This document shows positions 1 to 8,415 of a DNA stretch of 64,000 bases, one piece after another. A model generated the notes under the pieces. That model was not told the origin of the DNA and ran no database searches. It was given only the letters and a program-made list of their open reading frames with translations. Origin of the DNA: Hymenobacter pini (GTDB lineage: Bacteria > Bacteroidota > Bacteroidia > Cytophagales > Hymenobacteraceae); assembly GCF_020421205.1 (NCBI RefSeq), contig NZ_JAIZZH010000001.1, positions 1,037,691 to 1,101,690 of the forward strand, written 5' to 3'. Both the position numbers and the translations under genes were made by a program. Within the stretch, counting starts at the first letter, position 1; each line of letters starts with the position of its first letter.

Positions 1-1830
1 GAGTCGTCGGACCGCTCGAACCTGACGCTGGGGGGCAAAACCTACCAAGTGGCCCGCACCGGCTACCGGGAGCAGGATGTGGTGGATTATCAGCTGCAGA
101 CGCTCAAGTACGATGCGGCCCTGCACTATAAACTCACCGACAAAACGGAGCTGGCCTACACCTACCGCGGGGCCAACTTCGACAACGTGTACCAGCGCAG
201 CAACCGGTTTCAGCTGGACAACTACCACCTGCAGCAGCATGCCCTGCAGCTGATGGGTCCCGTGGTGCAGGCCCGCGCCTACTTCACCCAGGAAAACACC
301 GGCCAGAGCTACAACCTGCGCAGCATGGGCGAAAACCTGGACCGGAGCTTCAAGCCCGATGCCCGCTGGAACCAGGACTATACCGCCGCCTGGAACGCCG
401 CCACCCAAGCCGGTCAGTCGGTAGCCCAGGCCCACGCCACGGCCCGCACCGCCGCCGATGCCGGCCGCCTGCAGCCCGGCACGCCGGAGTTCAAGCAGCG
501 CCTGCGGGAGCTGGCCGACATCAATAACTGGGACCAGGGCGCGGCCCTGCGCGTGCGGGCCCAGATGCTGCACGCTGAGGGCCAAGTGAACGTGGGAGAA
601 GCCCTGCGGCGGAGGGGTGGCAAGGGCCTGCCCGCTTGGACGGATGCGCTAGTGGGTCTCGACCACCGCACCTATTTCATTCGGCCCGACGGTAACTACT
701 TCATCAATCCCGAACCGGGTGAGGACCCCTACAGCACGCTCTCCTACGGCAAAACCGGGGGCTTCGTGCAGGCCGGGGCCCGACTGCTGCGCGAGAAGCT
801 CCGCCTGACGGCCACGCTGCGGGCCGATAAGAACGATTATTTCAGTACCCGCTTCAACCCGCGCTTCACGGCCGTGTATTCGCCTACGCAGCGCCACAAC
901 TTCCGGGTGAGCTACCAGAGCGGTTACCGTTTTCCGAGCTTGTTTGAGGGGTTTTCCAACGTGAACAGCGGGCAGGTGAAGCGCATTGGGGGACTCCGGG
1001 TAATGTCGGACGGGGTATTTGAGAACAGCTACCTGCGCAGCTCCATTGATGCCTTTAACGCGGCCGTAACCCGGGACCGGAACACCAACGGGCTTACTCA
1101 GGCCCAGGCCATCAGCAAAAACCAGGGGCTGCTGGTGAAGAACCCGTACACTTACCTCCGGCCCGAGCACATCAAGTCCCTGGAAATGGGCTACAAAGCG
1201 GCTCTGCTGCCCGGCGGCCGCCTACTGGCCGACGTGGACTTCTACTACAACACCTACCGGGACTTCATTGCCCAGGTAGAAGCCTACGTGCCGCTGAACT
1301 CCGCCGGCCAGCCGCTTACTACCGGTACCGACCTCAACACCGTGGCCACGGCCCTGAATGCCCGCGCCGGCCAAGCCCGCTACCGCCTCTGGACCAACTC
1401 CCAGAGCCAGGTGTACAACTACGGCGGCTCCCTGGGCCTGCGCTACGAGGTGGCCGGCGGCTACCTGGCCGGGGCCAGCACCACCTACACCCGCCTCGAC
1501 CGCACCGAATCGGGCGACGGGCTGGAAGATGGCTTCAACACGCCCCGCTGGGCCTACAACCTCAGCCTGGGCAACGAAAACGTGGGTAAGAACATCGGGT
1601 TCGGGCTGAATTTCCGCTGGCAGCAGCGCTACTATTCCCAAACCTTCCTGGTAAACGGCTACGTGCCCGCCTATAGTACCTTTGACGCCCAGTTGAGCTA
1701 CCGCCTGCCCGAGCCCGACCTGCGCTTTAAGTTGGGTGCCAGCAACGTGCTCAACCACTATTACGTGAGCTACCTCGGCGGCCCCAGCGTAGGCGGGCTA
1801 TATTATTTACAGGTTACCTATGGGTTGTAG
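1..1830 (+). CDS. TonB-dependent receptor, C-terminal part (5' truncated by window)
   Basis: The frame is open from the first base, so the start and the plug domain lie upstream; about 609 residues are visible. The sequence is typical outer-membrane beta-barrel: alternating aromatic and polar strands, a conserved receptor-like stretch YRFPSLFEGFSN, a second one around LRPEHIKSLEMGYK, and a final strand YYLQVTYGL close to the TAG stop, which fits a C-terminal barrel-assembly signal. TonB-dependent receptors import siderophores, vitamins or glycans using energy from TonB-ExbBD. The substrate cannot be told without the N-terminus. The insert around residues 120-200 (an alanine-rich helical stretch) is probably a long extracellular loop. 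A palindromic repeat follows the stop. Family call sure, substrate unknown. Confidence 0.9.
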   Translation, partial: ESSDRSNLTLGGKTYQVARTGYREQDVVDYQLQTLKYDAALHYKLTDKTELAYTYRGANFDNVYQRSNRFQLDNYHLQQHALQLMGPVVQARAYFTQENTGQSYNLRSMGENLDRSFKPDARWNQDYTAAWNAATQAGQSVAQAHATARTAADAGRLQPGTPEFKQRLRELADINNWDQGAALRVRAQMLHAEGQVNVGEALRRRGGKGLPAWTDALVGLDHRTYFIRPDGNYFINPEPGEDPYSTLSYGKTGGFVQAGARLLREKLRLTATLRADKNDYFSTRFNPRFTAVYSPTQRHNFRVSYQSGYRFPSLFEGFSNVNSGQVKRIGGLRVMSDGVFENSYLRSSIDAFNAAVTRDRNTNGLTQAQAISKNQGLLVKNPYTYLRPEHIKSLEMGYKAALLPGGRLLADVDFYYNTYRDFIAQVEAYVPLNSAGQPLTTGTDLNTVATALNARAGQARYRLWTNSQSQVYNYGGSLGLRYEVAGGYLAGASTTYTRLDRTESGDGLEDGFNTPRWAYNLSLGNENVGKNIGFGLNFRWQQRYYSQTFLVNGYVPAYSTFDAQLSYRLPEPDLRFKLGASNVLNHYYVSYLGGPSVGGLYYLQVTYGL

Positions 1831-1856
1831 ATGGTCTAGGACGCTATAAAACTGGT

Positions 1857-1972
1857 TCCCTTCCTCAGATGAGGAGGGGTTAGGGGTAGTTGATGAGAGT
1901 TGAACGATACTAGTTCTATGATCTAGCTCTAGTTGTCAACCACCCCTAACCCCATCCTTAGATGGGGAGAGG
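1857..1972. repeat. Imperfect long palindrome downstream of TonB receptor
   Basis: Two arms rich in GAGGAGGGGTTAGGGGTAGTTGA and its complement (near 1857-1893 and 1935-1972) face each other across about 40 nt. It lies between the receptor stop and the Crp-like gene, and may act as a terminator. The arms are not perfect. It resembles the mobile palindromes found elsewhere in the window only in architecture, not in sequence. Confidence 0.6.
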
Positions 1973-2008
1973 AGCTGGCTTTCTAACTTACGCTCTACTT
2001 TTAGTGCG

Positions 2009-2587
2009 ATGCTCGACGCCCTCCGCACGTACTTCCACGGCAAGCTTCCGCTCACCGAAACGCAATTCTCCAGGCTGGCTAGCTTAATCACGCCGCGCCA
2101 CTTGACGAAAGGGGAGGTACTGGGGAGGCAGGGCGAAACAGCACGCTTCGGGGCGTTTGTGGTGCGGGGCTGCCTGCGCAGCTACGTGACGGATGCCCGG
2201 CAGAAGGAGCACATCCTGCAGTTTGCCCCCGAAAACTGGTGGATTGCCGACCAGCATAGCCTGCGCCACCACCAGCCGGCCTTGTTTACCATTGAGGCCT
2301 TGGAAGACTCGGAGGTGCTGCTGTTTGGGGCCGGGTTCTATAACCAGATGGAGCAATTCGGACCGGCGTTTCAGCAGGTTTTTTACGAGCTGCTCCAGAA
2401 TAGCTTGGTAGCCATGCAGCGCCGGCTGATTGGGGTGCTCAGTGCCCCGGCCGAGGAGCGGTACCAGGAGTTTCTGGAACTGTATCCTTCCCTGGCCCAA
2501 CGCCTGCCGCAGCGCCACATTGCCGCCTACCTGGGCATTACGCCCGAGTCGTTGAGCCGTATTCGCGGGGAGCGGGCCCGGGGCTAA
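2009..2587 (+). CDS. Crp/Fnr family transcriptional regulator
   Basis: A 192-residue protein with a cyclic-nucleotide-binding-like jelly roll at about residues 10-120 (RHLTKGEVLGRQGE, then GCLRSYVTDARQKEHILQF). A short C-terminal helix-turn-helix ends in IAAYLGITPESLSRIR, the classic recognition helix of Bacteroidota Crp-like proteins. It lacks the Fnr cysteine cluster and a clear cAMP-binding arginine, so the ligand is unknown. ATG is taken as the start; a TACTTTTA sequence about 10 nt upstream resembles a -7 promoter box. It sits alone between a palindrome and the molybdenum hydroxylase operon, so its target is not evident. It may act on the nearby oxidoreductase genes, which is inference only. 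Confidence 0.9.
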   Translation: MLDALRTYFHGKLPLTETQFSRLASLITPRHLTKGEVLGRQGETARFGAFVVRGCLRSYVTDARQKEHILQFAPENWWIADQHSLRHHQPALFTIEALEDSEVLLFGAGFYNQMEQFGPAFQQVFYELLQNSLVAMQRRLIGVLSAPAEERYQEFLELYPSLAQRLPQRHIAAYLGITPESLSRIRGERARG

Positions 2588-2910
2588 CTGGCTAGTAGCG
2601 TGGCCTGACGGCGCTGTGCAGCAAGAGGCAGGTAGTTAACCGTTGTGTTTAAGTATATATAGCGAAAGGCAGGCAAGCTGCTGTGGTGAAGTAGCGTCCG
2701 GGGAAGTTGGTAAACCAGTAATCCGGCTGTATTCTTTCGGAATTGAGCGGGCGGCTAGTGGGCGTGCATAGAGGCTGCGGATTGGATTTAGGAGTGGAGC
2801 AGCCGCAAGCTGAAGTATAACGTGAGGCTCAACAATAGCGTAGACCAACCTACGCATCTCTCGGCCCTAACTTCGCGGCGGCTACTCCATCACCTTTATT
2901 CTGTCTTTCT
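2588..2910. other. Intergenic region, no gene seen
   Basis: This 323-nt gap holds no convincing coding sequence; a 73-codon minus-strand open frame shows no domain or signal. A TAACTTCG sequence at 2868-2875 could be the -7 box for the operon that starts at 2911, but no good -33 element is visible. Confidence 0.5.
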
Positions 2911-3441
2911 ATGCTTCAACAGCCTACCAACTCCCCGGCTGGGGGAGTAGCGGCCCCGCCGCCTCCCGGCCAGGTTCGCCTCACCATCAACGGCGAGCAG
3001 CACACCCTGCAGATTGCCCCCTGGACCACGCTGCTCGACGCGCTGCGCGAATACCTGCACCTGACCGGCACCAAGAAAGGCTGCGACCATGGCCAGTGCG
3101 GGGCCTGCACCGTGCTGGTTGATGGCAAGCGCATCAACAGCTGCCTCACGCTGGCCGTGATGCACGAAGGTGAGAACATCACCACCATCGAAGGCCTCGG
3201 CACCCCCGAGAACCTGCACCCGCTGCAGCAGGCCTTCGTGGACCACGATGCCTTCCAGTGCGGCTACTGCACCCCCGGCCAGATCTGCTCGGCCCAGGGC
3301 CTTATCAACGAAGGCAAAGCCCGCACCGAGGACGAAATCCGAGAGCACATGAGCGGCAACGTGTGCCGCTGCGGCGCCTACGTGGGCATTCTGAATGCCG
3401 TGAAGGAAGTGGTGGACGCTAAAGGTGAGGTGGTGAAATAG
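2911..3441 (+). CDS. Molybdenum hydroxylase small subunit, two [2Fe-2S] clusters (PaoA/XdhC-like)
   Basis: A 176-residue electron-transfer subunit of the xanthine oxidase family. The plant-type ferredoxin domain has Cys58, Cys63, Cys66 and Cys78 (CDHGQCGAC spacing). The second, helical 2Fe-2S domain has Cys117, Cys120, Cys152 and Cys154 (CGYC and CRC). It passes electrons from the molybdenum site to FAD. It is the first gene of a three-gene operon; the FAD subunit starts 113 nt later. Unlike E. coli PaoA, the proline-rich N-terminus shows no twin-arginine signal, so the complex is probably cytoplasmic. ATG at 2911 is the only sensible start. The substrate class (aldehyde, xanthine or nicotinate-like) cannot be fixed from this subunit. 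Confidence 0.95.
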   Translation: MLQQPTNSPAGGVAAPPPPGQVRLTINGEQHTLQIAPWTTLLDALREYLHLTGTKKGCDHGQCGACTVLVDGKRINSCLTLAVMHEGENITTIEGLGTPENLHPLQQAFVDHDAFQCGYCTPGQICSAQGLINEGKARTEDEIREHMSGNVCRCGAYVGILNAVKEVVDAKGEVVK

Positions 3442-3554
3442 TGAACTGGTGAGTTTGCTGTTCCGATGCCCTATGAGTGCAGCGGATGGCAGACGACCTT
3501 TTACTCCCTCATTCCAGAGAACTCACCATTTCACCACCTCACCATTTCACTGAC
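3432..3554. repeat. Imperfect inverted repeat of GTGAAAT/ATTTCAC words inside the operon
   Basis: The end of the small-subunit gene (GTGGTGAAATAGTGAACTGG) and the stretch just before the next ATG (AACTCACCATTTCACCACC) are near reverse complements. The same TCACCA/TTTCAC vocabulary recurs before the lipid kinase gene and around 61.7 kb. It may form an intra-operon hairpin that changes the ratio of subunits. Confidence 0.5.
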
Positions 3555-4577
3555 ATGAACTCATTTACCTACCACCGCGCGACGGCCGTTCAGGACGCCG
3601 TGCAGGACAAGGCCGGGCACGATGGCTCGGCGTATATCGGGGGCGGCACCAACCTCATCGATTTGATGAAGGAAAACGTGGCGCGCCCCACCCACCTCGT
3701 GAGCGTGGGCAAGCTGCCGCTGGCCGACATTGAAAGCCTGCCCGACGGCGGGCTGCGCCTGGGGGCCACTGCCTCCAACGCCGATACTGCCTGGCACGAC
3801 GAGGTGAAAAGCCGCTACCCGCTGCTGAACCAGGCCATTCTGGCCGGGGCCTCGCCGCAGCTGCGCAACGCCGCCACCAACGGCGGCAACCTCATGCAGC
3901 GCACCCGCTGCTACTACTTCTACGACCTGGCCACGCCCTGCAACAAGCGGGAGCCGGGCTCGGGCTGCTCGGCCATCGGGGGCTTCAACCGAGTGTGCGG
4001 TATCCTGGGTACCAGCGAGTCGTGCATTGCCACCCACCCTTCGGATATGTGCGTGGCCCTGGCGGCCCTGGCCCCCACGGTGCGCGTGAGCGGGCCCGGC
4101 GGGGAGCGGAGCATTGCCTTCAACGACTTCCACCGCCTGCCCGGCAACCAGCCCGAGAAGGACAACACCCTGGAGCCCGGCGAGCTGATTCTGAGCATCG
4201 ACCTGCCCAAGGAAGGCTTCAACAAGAACTTCAGCTACCTGAAGCTGCGCGACCGGAGCAGCTACGCCTTTGCCCTGGTATCGGTGGCGGCGGCGCTGGA
4301 GTTGGACGGCAACACGATTACGGATGCCCGCCTGGCGCTGGGCGGCGTGGCCCACAAACCCTGGCGCGACCAGGCCGCCGAAGACCTGCTCAAAGGCCAG
4401 CCGGCCACCGTGGAAACCTTCGCCCGGGCCGCGGCCAAGGTGCTGGAAGGGGCCCAGGGCCACGGCTCCAACGACTTCAAGGTGGAGCTGGCCCGCCGCG
4501 CCATTGTGCGCGCCCTCAAGCAGGCCGCCGAAGGCACGCAAACCGCATCCGACGTCTTTCAAAACTCCAATCCATGA
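3555..4577 (+). CDS. Molybdenum hydroxylase FAD subunit with extra [4Fe-4S] insertion (PaoB/YagS-like)
   Basis: A 340-residue medium subunit. The ATG at 3555 is preferred over an upstream in-frame ATG at 3477, because the extra 26 residues are translated from the repeat and look unstructured. The FAD-binding motif is at about residues 28-40 (IGGGTNLIDLMK). Residues 119-166 hold a cysteine-rich insertion with Cys119, Cys129, Cys138, Cys148, Cys157 and Cys166 (context NKREPGSGCSAIGGFNR, then CIATHPSDMC). That is the signature of the PaoB and 4-hydroxybenzoyl-CoA reductase branch, which carries an additional [4Fe-4S] cluster; ordinary xanthine dehydrogenases lack it. The C-terminal CO-dehydrogenase flavoprotein domain follows. 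Its stop overlaps the next ATG (ATGA), so the two genes are translationally coupled. Confidence 0.93.
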   Translation: MNSFTYHRATAVQDAVQDKAGHDGSAYIGGGTNLIDLMKENVARPTHLVSVGKLPLADIESLPDGGLRLGATASNADTAWHDEVKSRYPLLNQAILAGASPQLRNAATNGGNLMQRTRCYYFYDLATPCNKREPGSGCSAIGGFNRVCGILGTSESCIATHPSDMCVALAALAPTVRVSGPGGERSIAFNDFHRLPGNQPEKDNTLEPGELILSIDLPKEGFNKNFSYLKLRDRSSYAFALVSVAAALELDGNTITDARLALGGVAHKPWRDQAAEDLLKGQPATVETFARAAAKVLEGAQGHGSNDFKVELARRAIVRALKQAAEGTQTASDVFQNSNP

Positions 4578-6808
4578 GCACGACCAACTATATAGGCAAG
4601 CCCACCAGTCGCGTTGATGGTCCGGCGAAAGTAACCGGCACGGCCCGGTACGCGGGCGAGTACGCCGTGGCCGACCTGGCCTACGGCTACGTGGTCAGCA
4701 GCCCCATTGCCAAGGGCAAAATCACCAAAATCCACGCCGACGAGGTGCTGGCCCTGCCCGGCGTATTGCAGGTATTCTCGCACGAAAATGTGCCCTCCCT
4801 GGCCTGGTTTGATAGGAGCTACAAGGACCAGGTGGCTCCCGGCGGCTCGCCCTTCCGGGCCCTGCACGACGCCGAAATCAAGTTCAGCCAGCAGCCCGTA
4901 GCCTTGATAGTGGCCGAGAACTTTGAGCTGGCCCGGTACGCCGCCTCGCTGCTGCGGGTGGAGTACGAGCAGGAAGACCACGAAACCAACCTGGAAACCC
5001 AGCGCGCCAAGGGCTACGAGCCCGGCCGGGGCAAAACCGGCTTCCAGCCGCCACCCCCGCCCCGCGGCAACCCCGACAAAGCCTGGGAGGAAGCTCCGCA
5101 CCGCATGGAGGCCGAGTACGTGCACGGCGCCCAGCACCACAACCCCATGGAGCTGTTTGCCACCACCGTGGAGTGGCGCGGTGACGGCAAAATCACGGCC
5201 TACGACAAAACCCAGGGCGTGTACAACGTACAGCAGTACCTCACCAAAATCTTCGGGTTGAAGAAGGACGACTGCCGCGTGGTGAATGAGTACATGGGCG
5301 GGGGCTTCGGCTCGGGGCTGCGGCCCCAGTATTCGGTGTTTCTGGCCGTGCTGGCCGCCCTGGAGCTGAAACGCTCGGTGCGCCTCACGCTCACCCGCCA
5401 GCAGATGTTCTCGTTCGGGCACCGCCCGCACACGCTGCAGTACCTCAAGCTGGCCGCCAATGCTGATGGCTCCCTGGCCGCCCTGCAGCACCACGCCCTC
5501 CACGAAACCTCGCACTTCGAGGACTACACCGAAAACGTGGTGAACTGGAGCGGCATGCTGTACCAGTGCGACAACGTGAAGCTGGGCTACCAGCTGGCCA
5601 AGCTCGATGTGTACACGCCCCTGGATATGCGCGCCCCCGGCGCGGCCTCGGGCTCGGTGGGGCTGGAAATTGCCATGGACGAGCTGGCCTACGAGGCCGG
5701 CCTCGACCCGCTGGAGTTCCGCCTGCGCAACTACGCCGAGCGGGACCAGAACCAGGACAAGCCTTTCAGCAGCAAAAAGCTGCGCGAGTGTTACCACCAG
5801 GGCGCGGCCAAGTTTGGCTGGGAAAAACGCACCCAGGCCCCCCGCTCCATGCGCGACCAGGATGGCAAGCTCATCGGCTGGGGTATTGGCGGCGGCGTGT
5901 GGGATGCCACCCAGCAGAAATCGGCCGCCAAAGCCTCCATCACCGCCGATGGGAAGCTGACGGTGCTGAGCGGGGCCGGCGAAAACGGCGCGGGTACCTA
6001 CACCATCATGACGCAGATTGCGGCCGAAACGCTGGGTCTGCCCATTGAGGCCGTCACGTTTAAGCTGGGCGACACCGAACTGCCCGAGGCCCCGCTGCAG
6101 GGTGGCTCCTGGACGGCCGCCTCGGTGGGCACCGCCGTGAAAAACACCTGCGAGGCCCTGGGTGAAAAGCTGCTGAAGCTGGCCCAGAAGATGGAGAACT
6201 CGCCCCTGAAGGACGCCAAGACCGAGGACGTGGAGTTCGTGAACGGCCAGATCCGGCTGCGCGCCGACGCCAACCAGGCCGTGGTGCTACGCGACGTGCT
6301 GCAGGCCAGCGGCGAAATCAAGGTGGAGGCCGATAGCTCGGCCATGCCCAACATGCTCAAGCAGCAGCAGTACTCGCTGCACTCCCACAACATCGTGTTT
6401 GCGGAGGTGAAGGTAGACGAGGAGCTGGGCACCATCCACGTAACGCGCGTGGTGAATGCCGTGGCTGCCGGCCGCATCCTCAACCTCAAAACTGCCCGCT
6501 CGCAGGTGCTGGGCTCGGTGGTGTGGGGCATTGGAATGGCCCTGATGGAGGAAACGGTGATGGACCACAAGTTTGGCCGCTACGTGAACCACAACTTCGC
6601 CGAGTACCACGTGCCCGTTAACGCCGACATCCACGACATCGACGTGCTGTTTGTGGAGGAGGAAGACGACATCGTGAACCCGCTGGGCGTGAAGGGTATC
6701 GGGGAAGTGGGCATGCTGGGCGTGGCCGCCGCCGTGGCCAACGCCGTGTACCACGCCACCGGCAAGCGCGTCCGCGACTTACCCGTCATGATTGACAAGC
6801 TGCTGTAA
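4574..6808 (+). CDS. Molybdenum hydroxylase molybdopterin-binding large subunit (PaoC/YagR-like)
   Basis: A 744-residue catalytic subunit. The start at 4574 overlaps the previous stop and begins MSTTNYIGKP, a normal family N-terminus; the open frame further upstream is only a shadow of the FAD subunit gene. Visible motifs: RVDGPAKVTGTARYAGEY at the start, GGGFGSGLRPQYS in the Moco-binding region, MRAPGAASGS, and the late motif KGIGEVGMLG, whose Glu711 matches the catalytic glutamate of xanthine oxidase family enzymes. It oxidises a substrate with water at a Mo-cytosine-dinucleotide or Mo-pterin site, probably an aldehyde or heterocycle. No signal peptide is seen. A XdhC/PaoD-type maturation gene is not adjacent and must be elsewhere. 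A strong terminator follows. Confidence 0.95.
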   Translation: MSTTNYIGKPTSRVDGPAKVTGTARYAGEYAVADLAYGYVVSSPIAKGKITKIHADEVLALPGVLQVFSHENVPSLAWFDRSYKDQVAPGGSPFRALHDAEIKFSQQPVALIVAENFELARYAASLLRVEYEQEDHETNLETQRAKGYEPGRGKTGFQPPPPPRGNPDKAWEEAPHRMEAEYVHGAQHHNPMELFATTVEWRGDGKITAYDKTQGVYNVQQYLTKIFGLKKDDCRVVNEYMGGGFGSGLRPQYSVFLAVLAALELKRSVRLTLTRQQMFSFGHRPHTLQYLKLAANADGSLAALQHHALHETSHFEDYTENVVNWSGMLYQCDNVKLGYQLAKLDVYTPLDMRAPGAASGSVGLEIAMDELAYEAGLDPLEFRLRNYAERDQNQDKPFSSKKLRECYHQGAAKFGWEKRTQAPRSMRDQDGKLIGWGIGGGVWDATQQKSAAKASITADGKLTVLSGAGENGAGTYTIMTQIAAETLGLPIEAVTFKLGDTELPEAPLQGGSWTAASVGTAVKNTCEALGEKLLKLAQKMENSPLKDAKTEDVEFVNGQIRLRADANQAVVLRDVLQASGEIKVEADSSAMPNMLKQQQYSLHSHNIVFAEVKVDEELGTIHVTRVVNAVAAGRILNLKTARSQVLGSVVWGIGMALMEETVMDHKFGRYVNHNFAEYHVPVNADIHDIDVLFVEEEDDIVNPLGVKGIGEVGMLGVAAAVANAVYHATGKRVRDLPVMIDKLL

Positions 6809-6830
6809 CCGCCGCCGCTTGCCGTAACGC

Positions 6831-6866
6831 AAACCGCCCCGTAACCGTGAGGTTGTGGGGCGGTTT
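6831..6866 (+). terminator. Intrinsic terminator of the molybdenum hydroxylase operon
   Basis: AAACCGCCCC at 6831-6840 pairs with GGGGCGGTTT at 6857-6866. A small inner stem (AACC/GGTT) and a T-rich tail (TTTTGTGTGTTT) follow. It lies 22 nt after the large-subunit stop. Confidence 0.85.
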
Positions 6867-6873
6867 TGTGTGT

Positions 6874-7818
6874 TTAAAACAGTTCTGTTTGAGTAATGTC
6901 TTTTTTCTTAGATCTTCTGTAAGACTTGCCCTGCTTGGTTTCAATAGACTTAGAATCATCAAATATATCTAATACTACTAGGACTTTGGAGTTTTTGATT
7001 TGTATCGTGCCAGAATCGTCAATTTTTCTGCTTTGAGATAACACACATCGAATTGTAGTTCCGTTGGTGAACTCTATTTTTTTGGAAAAAACTGAGTTTT
7101 TAAACTTGTTATCATTCATATCAAAATTGAATATTTCGCCTTTGTATATTCCTCTCCATTTATATCTTCCTTCAATTAGTATAGGTGCAACTATTTCTAT
7201 TATGGCTTCTTCGTCTAATTGATCTGATAATATATCTTCATGAATAATGAACTTATCAAAATCATTCCTTTCTATTGATTCGTCATCAGTAACTGGCTTT
7301 TCATCTTTGAATAGTTTTGTTGATACAGAAATTACTTTGGGGTAGTTATTTAACTTTGTATAAAAATTTGACTTGTGAATGTTTATTTTTAAATCATTTG
7401 AAATTTTATCTGCTGCAATTTTTATTTGTTCTTGCTCGATTTTTTTAGCCTTTATACTGTCTTTCATTATTTTTAAAACTTCTTTTCTCTTGATTGCATT
7501 ATCTAGTTTAAGATTTTCAATTTGTAGATTTGTAAGAACTTGATTCTCTACTGGTATTCTCGATATAATTAAAACGAGTATGGAGAGAAAAAATGTTATT
7601 TGATTATTATTCTTGCCTAATGCCTTCCAGGTGTCTATAAGGCTGCCTTGTTTTAAAGCTTCGCTCTCTATTTCTAATTGTATATTTAATATGGTAGTTA
7701 ATTCCTTGCAGATAAGTAGAAACTCTTTTTCGCATTCATTATGAACAAAAGCATTCATTGAGTGACTTTGATCATTAAAATGATATTGAATTTCAATCTT
7801 ATTGACTTGTGTAATCAT
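6874..7818 (-). CDS. AT-rich orphan protein with one membrane segment, coiled coil and unique C-terminal domain
   Basis: I do not recognise this 314-residue protein. Its DNA is strikingly AT-rich (Lys, Ile and Asn codons dominate) beside GC-rich neighbours, a clear sign of recent horizontal transfer. Visible parts: an N-terminal soluble region (residues 1-55), an amphipathic approach LIDTWKALGKNNNQ, a hydrophobic segment ITFFLSILVLIIS (about 73-88), a charged helical and probably coiled-coil region (about 95-145, IENLKLDNAIKRKEVLKIM), an acidic linker, and a beta-rich C-terminal domain (about 200-285) before a basic tail KSYRRSKKKD. Layout fits a membrane-anchored sensor or accessory defence protein, but this is inference. 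It stands alone, convergent to the hydroxylase operon and next to a toxin-antitoxin module. Confidence 0.8.
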   Translation of the reverse strand: MITQVNKIEIQYHFNDQSHSMNAFVHNECEKEFLLICKELTTILNIQLEIESEALKQGSLIDTWKALGKNNNQITFFLSILVLIISRIPVENQVLTNLQIENLKLDNAIKRKEVLKIMKDSIKAKKIEQEQIKIAADKISNDLKINIHKSNFYTKLNNYPKVISVSTKLFKDEKPVTDDESIERNDFDKFIIHEDILSDQLDEEAIIEIVAPILIEGRYKWRGIYKGEIFNFDMNDNKFKNSVFSKKIEFTNGTTIRCVLSQSRKIDDSGTIQIKNSKVLVVLDIFDDSKSIETKQGKSYRRSKKKDITQTELF

Positions 7819-7976
7819 TTCTGGTTTGTCTATGTGATTTAGCTTTCTTGTTCTGCCTGATGTACTGTTATCTTGCTATATTAGTTTGTGTTGTATGTTA
7901 TGGTGTTGGGTATAGCCAAGAGATGTGAGAAATCATGGTTGTATTATACTAAAATATAACTGTACTACTTCTCTAC

Positions 7977-8079
7977 CCGCCTTCCCCGCCACAACGCCCA
8001 CAGCTTGAGCACTGGTCCGAGGGCTAGGGGCAGCAGCAGCTGAGGCGGCAGGCGCGGGGCCAGCCAGCCGGTGAGCTGC
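7977..8079 (-). pseudogene. Remnant of MFS transporter 3' end (left copy of a direct repeat)
   Basis: Read on the minus strand this stretch encodes QLTGWLAPRLPPQLLLPLAL and on to LWALWRGRR, closely matching residues near the end of the intact MFS protein. It then continues VEK and a TAG stop at 7965-7967. It matches 8689-8794 at about 92% by hand alignment (8 mismatches clustered in 24 nt, plus a 3-nt gap). It begins right after the toxin stop. It looks like the original tail of the transporter gene, displaced when the toxin-antitoxin module entered. Confidence 0.8.
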
Positions 8080-8082
8080 TGG

Positions 8083-8415
8083 TCAGGGCTGCGCCTGAAT
8101 GACTACCGGGCCAATGGGTAAGCCGGGGCTGCCCAGCTGCTGCCGGACCTGGGCCGACAGGGCCGTGAGCACGCTGTATTGGTTGATGGGAGCCGATAGC
8201 ACGAAAACGGTAAGCGTGTACTTGCCGAAATTCTGCTGGTACTGCAGGTTCTTGTCGAAAGTGAGCAGGGCGTCAAAGCCCTCGGCCAGCAGAAGTTTCA
8301 GCAGCTCCCCATTTTTCACGCCGTTCCAGCCTTTGTCGCGCACGGTGTACACTTCGTGCTCCGTGAAATCGTCTTTCAGCCGTTTCGGCAGGTTTTCGTC
8401 AAGCAACAGCCGCAT
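8083..8415 (-). CDS. DUF5615 PIN-like toxin
   Basis: A 110-residue protein starting MRLLLDENLPKRL, the hallmark of DUF5615/Mut7-C-like PIN-fold proteins. Acidic residues Asp6, Glu7 and Asp54 (LLTFDKN) fit the metal-binding nuclease centre. The family is usually the toxin partner of DUF433 proteins, probably cleaving RNA. Its start lies inside the end of the DUF433 gene (17-nt overlap, 8399-8415), so the two are co-translated with antitoxin first. The stop codon sits 3 bp before the MFS-remnant repeat, so the module ends exactly at the duplication border. Confidence 0.9.
   Translation of the reverse strand: MRLLLDENLPKRLKDDFTEHEVYTVRDKGWNGVKNGELLKLLLAEGFDALLTFDKNLQYQQNFGKYTLTVFVLSAPINQYSVLTALSAQVRQQLGSPGLPIGPVVIQAQP

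Noticed and set aside
2636..2857. 73-codon minus-strand frame
   Set aside because: No domain, no signal and no promoter. It fills an intergenic gap by chance.
3995..4573. N-terminal extension of the molybdopterin subunit
   Set aside because: These codons are the third frame of the FAD subunit gene. The family start MSTTNYIGKP is at 4574 and overlaps the previous stop.
4559..5797. 412-codon open frame antisense to the molybdenum hydroxylase genes (and a similar one at 3561-4562)
   Set aside because: Composition is that of a reverse-complement shadow (His, Val, Gly and Gln rich). The sense genes have complete motifs.
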